Origin: a virus | DNA length: 44,506 bases | IMG/VR virus record: IMGVR_UViG_3300010885_037217 | Span: 1 to 44,506 of that record | Direction: 5' to 3' (one strand) | Shown here: positions 9,287 through 16,597 of the stretch, piece after piece | Layout: each line of letters opens with the position of its first letter | Numbering within the stretch: position 1 is the stretch's first letter | Translations under genes and position numbers: made by a program | Notes under the pieces: model-generated | Databases searched by the model: none | Told to the model about the DNA's origin: nothing | Seen by the model: the letters and a program-made list of their open reading frames with translations, nothing else

Positions 9287-9294
9287 AATAAATA
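9287..9294 (+). promoter_or_regulatory. T4-type late promoter motif AATAAATA
   Basis: The octamer lies in the 60-base gap before the short collagen-like gene, about 23 bases upstream of its GTG start. It matches the NATAAATA late element. Confidence 0.45.
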
Positions 9295-9316
9295 TTTAAA
9301 ATAGTAAGTTAAAACT

Positions 9317-9946
9317 GTGCTTTTATCCAGTTTACTTGGAGGATCTTTTCAAGGCATTCAAGGAATTGCAGGTCTTCCAGGCAATTTTCAAGGTACTCAG
9401 GGTGTTCAAGGTGTAGGTTCTCAAGGTCTTCAAGGTCTTCAAGGACGTCAAGGTCTTGCTGGACAATTTGCTGGACAGGGTGTTCAGGGACTTCAAGGAC
9501 TTCAAGGTACTCAAGGTGTTCCTGGTCTTTTTGCTGGCCAAGGTGCTCAAGGTACTCAAGCAACTCAAGGTCTTCAAGGTAATCTTGGAATTCAAGGTCT
9601 TTCTGGATTATTTGCTGGCCAAGGTGTTCAGGGTGTTTCTGGTGGTGGAGGAGGATCATCTTCTTTAACTATTTCTGAATCAAATTCAAATACTCCACAA
9701 TATATTGGATTTGTTACAAATACGAGTGCAACTTCAATTGGAATCACTCAAACCAATCTAACATTTGTACCCTCAAGTGGGAGACTTGGTATTGGAGTTA
9801 CATTTCCACAATTTTCTGCTGATGTTGGTGGAGATGTTCGCGTTCAATCTGATAATAAAGTAAGATTTGGTGGAACTTCTTCTAGCACGAACTTCTATAT
9901 ACAATATAACTCAACTACAAATAGTTTAGATTTTGTAGCAGGATAA
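9317..9946 (+). CDS. Short collagen-like fibre protein with GTG start
   Basis: 209 residues from a GTG codon; the frame is open back only to the TAA at 9305, and no ATG lies before the collagen tract. Residues 10-108 are Gly-X-Gln collagen repeats with GQFAGQG and GLFAGQG breaks, followed by a Gly hinge and a ~100-residue C-terminal domain ([20 protein letters not shown], then [10 protein letters not shown]). The N-terminal virion-attachment part that other collagen fibres here carry is missing. No good ribosome-binding site precedes the GTG. Either the start is truly non-ATG or this is the 3' remnant of a longer fibre gene whose 5' end was deleted. The frame is clean, so it may still be expressed. 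Confidence 0.65.
   Translation: MLLSSLLGGSFQGIQGIAGLPGNFQGTQGVQGVGSQGLQGLQGRQGLAGQFAGQGVQGLQGLQGTQGVPGLFAGQGAQGTQATQGLQGNLGIQGLSGLFAGQGVQGVSGGGGGSSSLTISESNSNTPQYIGFVTNTSATSIGITQTNLTFVPSSGRLGIGVTFPQFSADVGGDVRVQSDNKVRFGGTSSSTNFYIQYNSTTNSLDFVAG
9343..9642 (+). repeat. Collagen-like Gly-X-Gln coding repeat tract E
   Basis: Shorter Gly-X-Gln array in the 209-residue fibre. It lacks the IGIGSTG break of the larger fibres and uses FAGQG breaks instead, so it belongs to a different repeat lineage. Confidence 0.85.
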
Positions 9947-9947
9947 T

Positions 9948-10253
9948 ATGTCAATTGTAGGAAGATTAGATCAATATGCATCAATGCTCGTGAATGAGTT
10001 TGATGATACAACTTCAAATGATAATGGAATTGCCGCATCTGCTGGATCTGTTGGAACATACTATTCTTCAGAGTTTTCTGAAAATATAGGAGTTACAACA
10101 TTAACTGCTAATGTTTTTAAACCATACGACATTATTGGTGATGAATTTGCTGGAGTTTCTTATGGATCTGGAACAGGAACTTATATGAGACAAAATACTG
10201 ATAAATCTGTGATTGTATATACTGAAATTGATGAAATCACATCTTTTACATAA
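9948..10253 (+). CDS. Small virion protein, function unknown
   Basis: 101 residues, acidic, no cysteine and no membrane segment. It starts two bases after the stop of the collagen-like gene (TAATATG), so coupled translation is likely. Visible stretches such as GRLDQYASMLVNEFDDT and SGTGTYMRQNTDKSVIVYTEIDE suggest a beta-rich structural protein. I do not recognise a family with certainty. Its place between a fibre gene and the large 1012-residue structural gene, ahead of a late promoter motif, makes a virion role likely. Confidence 0.65.
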   Translation: MSIVGRLDQYASMLVNEFDDTTSNDNGIAASAGSVGTYYSSEFSENIGVTTLTANVFKPYDIIGDEFAGVSYGSGTGTYMRQNTDKSVIVYTEIDEITSFT

Positions 10254-10255
10254 CT

Positions 10256-10263
10256 GATAAATA
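10256..10263 (+). promoter_or_regulatory. T4-type late promoter motif GATAAATA
   Basis: The octamer lies in the 31-base gap before the 1012-residue structural gene, 21 bases upstream of its ATG. It matches NATAAATA. Confidence 0.5.
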
Positions 10264-10284
10264 TAACAAAGGTATTCATTAATT

Positions 10285-13200
10285 ATGGCAAGAAAGGCAA
10301 TACTGGAAACGGGATATACATTTACACCTTCCACAAATACCATAGTCATTCCTCGTGCTATACAGAGGGAACGATTGATATTGATTACCAATGTGACGAC
10401 GAACACAGTAATCTATAATTTTTCTGATTCGAATCTAAAAGCAAATGCTTATACAGTATTAACTTCTGGTGGTGGTAATACAACTACAACCACAATCGTA
10501 TTGAATTATAGTACTGCCGCAATGAGTAGTACAGATAAACTTCAAATTATTGTAGATGAGTACGATGAAAAGTTTACTCCATCAGAAATTTATACTGATC
10601 CTGTAAATAAATTTAGAACATCTCAAGCACAAGCACTGATTGATACTGACTTTGAGTATGGTACTCAAATTACGAAGTGGGAAAACTTGGCGATGATTAA
10701 TAATCGTCCATTCTCATTTCCTTCTGCAATTGGTATTGCAACAATTAGTTCTATTAATATTCCAACAAACTCAAGAACTGTTACTGTTGGATTGCAGGGT
10801 GCAGCACCTGGCATAGGAACTGCAATTTCGGTTCAGGATTGTTATTTAAATATTGCAAATGGTAACTTCATTGTAGAAACAAATAGTGGAGTTGGCAATA
10901 CAATTTTTACTTATACGGCAAGAGCAACAAATACTGGAACAGTAACAAATATTTTTGATCCGAATAAAACAGTAATTAATAATGGTATTGTTTATACTAG
11001 TGCTGCAATTGGGAGTACTCCTTCATTTGCTTGGACTTCTGGAACAGAAATTACGGTAAATACAACAGTTCCTCATGGTCTTGCAATTGGAAATCAGATT
11101 GCAGTAATTGGTACAACTGAAACTGTTGCAAATGGTTCGTTCGTTGTTACAACAATTAATAGTTCAACTCAATTTGTTTATTATGCAAATAATACCCCAT
11201 CAGCAGTTCCAACTGGTGGTTTAATTTATGTAAGACCGCAAGGTCAATTTTTACATCGCCCTTTTGATGGTGGAGTTATTTTTTCAAATAATGCATCTTC
11301 AAACTTTGAATCAGCAACTCGTCAAACAAGAAGATATTTTCGTTATCAGTCTGGCAAAGGTATACAAGTTAGTTCTGGTACTTCTCTTAAACCAAATCTT
11401 CAAATTGATTCGTTAACATATAATCCCGCAACGAATCTTGTTACGGTTCAAACTAAAGAACAACATAATATTCAAGCATCAACTCCAGGAACCACAATTA
11501 CAATTTCTGGTGCAAATGAAACTGGATATAATGGATCTTATAATATAACTTCCGTTACTGGTTATAATACTTTTCAATATACTCCATTAACAACACCGTC
11601 TGCAACAATTGCTTCTGGTACATATATTTGTAATATATCTGGATGGTATGGGTGCTTTAATCGTCTTGGTGCATTTGATTCTCAAAATGGAATCTTTTTT
11701 GAATTTGATGGTCAAACACTTTATACAGTTCGTAGAAACTCTACTTTCCAACTTTCGGGAAGAGTGAGTGTTGTAAGTGGAAATAATGCTGTAGTACAGA
11801 CAAATGAAACATTTCCAACTAGATTTTCAAAACAATTAAATATTGGTGATTTTATTGTTCTTCGTGGACAGTCATATCGTGTTGTTGATATTGCAAGTGA
11901 TACAAGTATGACGATTTCTCCTTCATATAGAGGAGCAACTGCTGACTTCGTGATTATTTCGGAGACTATAGAAACAAAAATTCCACAGTCACAATGGAAC
12001 CTTGACAAGTGTGATGGTACTGGTCCTTCTGGTTATAATCTTGATTTATCCAAGATGCAGATGTTTTACTTGGATTATTCTTGGTATGGTGCTGGATTTG
12101 TTCGTTGGGGATTTAGAGGTGCTGATGGTAATGTAATTTATTGTCACAAACAGGTCAATAATAATGTAAATACCGAAGCATATTTGAGAACTGGAAATTT
12201 GCCAGCAAGGTATGAGTCTATAAGTGTTCCTGCAACTACATATCTAACATCAACTTTAAACTCTGGAGATACTTTGGTAAGTGTTGCAAGTACATTAGGG
12301 TTCCCTAGTGCAGGAACAGTGGTTATAAGAAATGCAAATACTTATGAGTATGTAAATTATACTGGTATTGGAATAACTACATTTATTGGATTAACAAGAG
12401 GAAAACCAGGTAATGCTTCTCTTTCTCTTACAGTTCCATTGGGATCAAATATAGCAACTGGATCAACTACAAATTTACAAGTAGGTCAAAGAGTTATTGG
12501 TGGTTTTCCTGAAAGTACTTATGTCAGTGCTCTTGGAATTGGTACTATTTATTTAAGTCAGGCATCAACAGCATTAAATCCAACAGTAACAATCGCTCCA
12601 ATGGGTGCAACTGTTGGGCAAACATTTACTTATTCAGCAACTGACCCAACGGCCATTGAACTTGCATTCCCAACATATGGCCCTTCTATCTCTCACTGGG
12701 GAACAAGTGTGATTATGGATGGACGATTTGATGATGATAAATCCTTGATCTTTACCTATGGGCAAGTTGGTATTACTACTCTTGCTGCAACGGGAGCTAC
12801 TGGTTCAACAAGAGCACTAATTGCAATTCGTGTTGCCCCATCAGTTGATAATGGTGTTGCAGCATCATTTGGGACAAGAGAATTAATTAATAGAATGCAG
12901 TTAAAACTTGTTGCTCTCGATCTTACTTCACTTACGGCAAACTCTAACATTCTTGTAAGAGCATTTTTGAATACAACTCCAAGTACTGCAACAACTTGGA
13001 CAAATGCTGTTGGTAATGTCGCTAATATTCAAAATTCAAGTCTGGCACAAATTGCTGATTATGCATCTGTTGGTGGAGCAACTGGAGTTCAGGTAATTGG
13101 TGGTGAGGTTACTGCTGGTTTCTTCGTTGGATCTGGAGCAAATTCCATTGATCTTACCCAGGTTCGAGACTTAGGTAATTGTATTCTTGGTGGTGGTGGG

Positions 13201-13323
13201 GCAACAAGTGGAATAGGAATTTATCCAGATGGTCCTGATACACTTACAATTGTTGCAACTAATTTGTCAGCAACTGCGACAAACGTTGCAACAAGACTTT
13301 CTTGGACGGAGGCGCAGGCATAA
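10285..13323 (+). CDS. Large virion structural protein of the T4-like cyanophage type
   Basis: 1012 residues, beta-rich, with many short repeats of the form PHGLAIGNQIAVIGT, EQHNIQASTPGTTITISG and VNYTGIGITTFIGLTRG. These recur as small beta modules in virion proteins and report on strand-loop-strand motifs, not catalysis. The N-terminus MARKAILETGYTFTP and the central segment with KMQMFYLDYSWYGAGFVRWG look like the large conserved structural protein found near the fibre genes of T4-like cyanophages. No signal peptide or transmembrane helix is visible. It overlaps the next gene by one base (TAATG). A baseplate-wedge, whisker or fibre-shaft role is possible; I cannot choose between them from sequence. 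Confidence 0.75.
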   Translation: MARKAILETGYTFTPSTNTIVIPRAIQRERLILITNVTTNTVIYNFSDSNLKANAYTVLTSGGGNTTTTTIVLNYSTAAMSSTDKLQIIVDEYDEKFTPSEIYTDPVNKFRTSQAQALIDTDFEYGTQITKWENLAMINNRPFSFPSAIGIATISSINIPTNSRTVTVGLQGAAPGIGTAISVQDCYLNIANGNFIVETNSGVGNTIFTYTARATNTGTVTNIFDPNKTVINNGIVYTSAAIGSTPSFAWTSGTEITVNTTVPHGLAIGNQIAVIGTTETVANGSFVVTTINSSTQFVYYANNTPSAVPTGGLIYVRPQGQFLHRPFDGGVIFSNNASSNFESATRQTRRYFRYQSGKGIQVSSGTSLKPNLQIDSLTYNPATNLVTVQTKEQHNIQASTPGTTITISGANETGYNGSYNITSVTGYNTFQYTPLTTPSATIASGTYICNISGWYGCFNRLGAFDSQNGIFFEFDGQTLYTVRRNSTFQLSGRVSVVSGNNAVVQTNETFPTRFSKQLNIGDFIVLRGQSYRVVDIASDTSMTISPSYRGATADFVIISETIETKIPQSQWNLDKCDGTGPSGYNLDLSKMQMFYLDYSWYGAGFVRWGFRGADGNVIYCHKQVNNNVNTEAYLRTGNLPARYESISVPATTYLTSTLNSGDTLVSVASTLGFPSAGTVVIRNANTYEYVNYTGIGITTFIGLTRGKPGNASLSLTVPLGSNIATGSTTNLQVGQRVIGGFPESTYVSALGIGTIYLSQASTALNPTVTIAPMGATVGQTFTYSATDPTAIELAFPTYGPSISHWGTSVIMDGRFDDDKSLIFTYGQVGITTLAATGATGSTRALIAIRVAPSVDNGVAASFGTRELINRMQLKLVALDLTSLTANSNILVRAFLNTTPSTATTWTNAVGNVANIQNSSLAQIADYASVGGATGVQVIGGEVTAGFFVGSGANSIDLTQVRDLGNCILGGGGATSGIGIYPDGPDTLTIVATNLSATATNVATRLSWTEAQA

Positions 13324-13841
13324 TGGCAAAACTTAAATCTGGTACAAGAATCTATGGTGATGCAACTGTTGATAATAAACTTCAAGTTACTTCTGGACCA
13401 ATATTAGTGGGAACTGCAACATCTACAGGAACAGCATCTCAACCACTTCAAGTAACTGGTAGTGCTTATATTTCTGGTGGACTTGGAGTTGGAGTTGCAA
13501 ATAATACAACAGCAGGAAACATTGTTGTTTCTGGAACAGTTACTGCAAACTCTGACGAAAGACTTAAAAAAAATATTAAACCTCTTGAAAATGCTCTTGA
13601 AAAGGTATTGGCACTGAGAGGGGTTGAATATGACCGCATAGACAATGGAGAACATCAAATCGGTTTAATCGCACAGGAAGTTGAAAAAATTGTACCTGAG
13701 ATTGTATATCCCAAAGGACCCGCACCAGATTATGAAAAAAAATCTGTTGCTTATGCAAATCTTATTGCCCTATTAATTGAAGCAATCAAGGAACAAAATA
13801 TAGAAATACAAAAACTGAAAGAAAAACTAGAGGGAAGTTGA
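13323..13841 (+). CDS. Small fibre tip with S74 intramolecular chaperone domain
   Basis: 172 residues from the ATG at 13323, preceded by GGAGG (13308-13312) at 10 bases, so this start is preferred over the upstream TTG. Residues 1-75 are a beta-repeat stub (LQVTGSAYISGGLGVG). Residues 77-172 match the Peptidase_S74/endosialidase chaperone family: SDERLKKNI (77-85) holds the conserved Ser and Lys of the self-cleavage dyad, then GLIAQEVEKIVPE (114-126), YANLIALLIEAIKEQ and a C-terminal coiled coil. In the family this domain helps trimerise beta-helical fibres and then cuts itself off before the Ser. Here it is on a very short protein instead of at the end of a long fibre, so it either tips a short fibre or acts on a neighbouring subunit. 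Confidence 0.88.
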   Translation: MAKLKSGTRIYGDATVDNKLQVTSGPILVGTATSTGTASQPLQVTGSAYISGGLGVGVANNTTAGNIVVSGTVTANSDERLKKNIKPLENALEKVLALRGVEYDRIDNGEHQIGLIAQEVEKIVPEIVYPKGPAPDYEKKSVAYANLIALLIEAIKEQNIEIQKLKEKLEGS

Positions 13842-13842
13842 T

Positions 13843-16587
13843 ATGCCAGTCGGTGTAGGTTCTACTCAAGTTACTGGTATTGATTCGGTATCTAATGCGT
13901 CTGATGCCGTAAATAAGCAATATGTGGATATTTCTGCATCTGGTCCACCAATAACAAATCAAGATAATAACTTTTTAACCACTAATGGCAATACTTCATC
14001 TTGGCAACCAGTAGGATCATATCAAGAATATATTGCTGCTGGAACGTATACCTTTAATGTACCGTCTCAAGCAAAACAACTGTTCATAGAAGCAACGGGT
14101 GCTGGAGGGAGTGGAGCATCAGGAACTAGAGATGCATCTTCTTATGTGAACACTGGTGCTGGGCAATGGTTTTTAAGAACTTCTAGTCATTCTAATAGTA
14201 TTTCAGGGTATTATCAGGGTCCAGGAATGATATATGCGAACAATGTATTTTATGCAGGAACTGATGGTGGAGCAGTTCTTGCTTCTACTGATGCAATTAC
14301 TTGGATTACGAGAACAAGTGGATTTGGTGCAACTGCAATTGGTTCTATCGTGTATAGTGGAAATCTTTATGTTGTATGTGGTAATGCTGGAAAATTAATT
14401 ACCTCTACTGATAGTATCACTTGGACAATGCAAACAACAGGTGCCAGTACTGCTAGACTTAATGCTTTAGAATTTAATAATGGCATTTATGTTCTTGGTT
14501 TAGATAATGATGCTCGTATTTTTGCTTCTACAAATGGCATTACCTGGTCCTTAAGAACTTCTGGATATCCTACCGGAAATGCAATATATAGAATTCTTTA
14601 TGCTGGAGATCAATATGTTACTAGTGGTGGTTCTGGAAGATTTCAAACTTCTACAGATAGTATTACTTGGGTAATTAGAACTGGAGTTAATAATAATTTT
14701 TATATTAGTGTATCTTATGGAAATGGTCTTTATTTTGCTACTGGTACATCTGCCGATATAATTGTTTCTACAGATGCAGTTACTTGGACTGCAAGAACTA
14801 GTGTAAGTTATTTACAATCTTTATATGCAACAACTTTTGCGAATAATACTTATTATGCTGTTGGTGGTGCTGGATTTATATTCTTTTCTACTGATACTGT
14901 TACTTGGTCATTCAGAACTTCACCAGGTGCTTTTGGTAGTGGTTGGAAAGGAGTGGTATATGGCAATAATACTTTTGTTGTCGGTGGTGATTCTGGATAT
15001 ATTGGTGCTGCTTTACCTCCTACTGGATTTGCTGGAAGTGGTGGAGGTGGAGGAGCAGCGGCATCTTGGAATATTTCAAAAGCATATATTAGTGGCACTA
15101 CATTAACCGTTAAAGTTGGAAAAGGTGGTGTATATGGAGCATCTGGAGATTCGAGTGTAGTATCTTGGGCAGGACCTGGAGGAAACTTTTCTATAACTGC
15201 AAATGGTGGAAGTGCTGGAACTAATGTATATAACTCTTCAACTCAATCACTTCCTGGTGGGGCAGGAGGTACAATAACGGCATCATCAAATTATCTTCAA
15301 GCATCTGCTGGAACTGCTGGTGGTAATGGTGGTATTTTTGAGGCACTTCAAGTACCATCAAATGCAACAACTGCAACTTCATCTTTTCAAACTACTGGTG
15401 GTGGTGGTGGAGCAGTTTCTAACTCTAACACAAATAGTTCAAATTTTTATGGATCTTATGGATCTTTGGGAGGTACAATTAACTATTATGGAAATACTGT
15501 ATCTTCCACATTAGATCAGAGAAATATGAATGGTACAAGTGCAACAAACATTACTGGACTTTCTTATGGTTATGGTGGAAATGGTGGAAGTTCGAATGCT
15601 CTTGGCGGAAGTTTTTGGAGATTAAGAACTGCCAATACCGGTGGTATTGTTCTTTATACGACTTATTATGATGGATCAAATTACATTTATGGTGGTGATG
15701 GTGGCCGCTTGGGATTCTCTACCGATAGTATTGTTTGGGTTTTGAGAACTTCTTCTTATGGTGCTAGTGTAATTTTGGGGGTAGTTTATGGTAATGGTGT
15801 TTATGTGATTGATGGAAACTCTGGATTAAGAAGTTCTACTGATTCAATCAACTGGACATTTAGATCATCTGGAACTGCAAATCAAATTGGAAGTACTTTT
15901 TCTGGACCTTCTTTGTCATATCAAGGTGGATTTTTTTATGGTGTTGGCGCCTCTGGTGCTCTAATTGCTTCTACGGATGCCATTGTTTGGCAACTAAGAA
16001 CTGCTGGAACAACGGGACAAATTTATTCTATAATTTATGATAATGATCAATATATTCTTGGAGCAGCTTCTAGAGTGATTAATGTATCTACAAATGGTAT
16101 TGTTTGGATTGCAAGAACTTTGGGTATAGGCGGTATTGGCGATGTTTCATCATTGGCATATGGCAATGGAAGATTTATAGCATCTAATAGAAGTGGTAAT
16201 AGTGTTTCTACTTCTACTGATACCATTACTTGGATTGTGAGAACTTTAAGTAGTGATCCATATGCTTCAATTTATGGTGGTGGGACTTATATTGCTGCTG
16301 GCAATTCTAATTATGTTCATGCATCTATCGATTCTTTTACTTGGCACTTAAGAACTGGTGGATGGGTTAATGGTGGTAATGTCAGTGGTGGGTGTTTTGG
16401 AAATAATATTTTTCTACTTGTGAGCAGTGGTTCAGATATGATTGCGACGACTGCAACAAAGGCGGGCCGTGGTGGAAATGGAGTTTGTGGAGGCGGTGGT
16501 GGTGGTGGAGCATATGATGGTGCAAGCACTGTTCCAGGATTTGGTGGAAATGGTGGTGATGGTTATGTTCGTATTAGTTGGCAATAG
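13843..16587 (+). CDS. Glycine-rich adhesin with inserted Asp-box-like repeat arrays (914 aa)
   Basis: 914 residues; AGGGAAG upstream gives a ribosome-binding site one base past the preceding gene. The N-terminus carries DAVNKQYVD, a motif common in phage fibre subunits. A glycine-rich domain begins at about 60 (YQEYIAAGTYTFNVPSQ then EATGAGGSG) and is interrupted at two glycine loops by repeat arrays (about 106-389 and 590-866); it ends GGNGGDGYVRISW. Each ~40-residue repeat reads W-x-x-R-T-S-G-F-G, a YGN-x-x-YV-x-GG strand pair, and STDxITW. This resembles BNR/Ycf48-type propeller blades but with an Asp-box one residue short. Probable virion adhesin. First of three paralogs in a row. Confidence 0.8.
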   Translation: MPVGVGSTQVTGIDSVSNASDAVNKQYVDISASGPPITNQDNNFLTTNGNTSSWQPVGSYQEYIAAGTYTFNVPSQAKQLFIEATGAGGSGASGTRDASSYVNTGAGQWFLRTSSHSNSISGYYQGPGMIYANNVFYAGTDGGAVLASTDAITWITRTSGFGATAIGSIVYSGNLYVVCGNAGKLITSTDSITWTMQTTGASTARLNALEFNNGIYVLGLDNDARIFASTNGITWSLRTSGYPTGNAIYRILYAGDQYVTSGGSGRFQTSTDSITWVIRTGVNNNFYISVSYGNGLYFATGTSADIIVSTDAVTWTARTSVSYLQSLYATTFANNTYYAVGGAGFIFFSTDTVTWSFRTSPGAFGSGWKGVVYGNNTFVVGGDSGYIGAALPPTGFAGSGGGGGAAASWNISKAYISGTTLTVKVGKGGVYGASGDSSVVSWAGPGGNFSITANGGSAGTNVYNSSTQSLPGGAGGTITASSNYLQASAGTAGGNGGIFEALQVPSNATTATSSFQTTGGGGGAVSNSNTNSSNFYGSYGSLGGTINYYGNTVSSTLDQRNMNGTSATNITGLSYGYGGNGGSSNALGGSFWRLRTANTGGIVLYTTYYDGSNYIYGGDGGRLGFSTDSIVWVLRTSSYGASVILGVVYGNGVYVIDGNSGLRSSTDSINWTFRSSGTANQIGSTFSGPSLSYQGGFFYGVGASGALIASTDAIVWQLRTAGTTGQIYSIIYDNDQYILGAASRVINVSTNGIVWIARTLGIGGIGDVSSLAYGNGRFIASNRSGNSVSTSTDTITWIVRTLSSDPYASIYGGGTYIAAGNSNYVHASIDSFTWHLRTGGWVNGGNVSGGCFGNNIFLLVSSGSDMIATTATKAGRGGNGVCGGGGGGGAYDGASTVPGFGGNGGDGYVRISWQ
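14160..15010 (+). repeat. Asp-box-like ~40-aa repeat array, insertion 1 of the 914-aa gene
   Basis: Tandem degenerate repeats of about 120 bases encoding STDxITWxxRT-type units. The array sits inside the first glycine loop of the host domain, between GASGTRDASS and GFAGSGGGGG. Confidence 0.8.
15610..16440 (+). repeat. Asp-box-like ~40-aa repeat array, insertion 2 of the 914-aa gene
   Basis: Second array of the same repeat family, lying between the glycine loops GGNGGSSNALGG and GRGGNGVCGGGGGGG of the same gene. Confidence 0.8.
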
Positions 16588-16597
16588 GAGAAAATAA

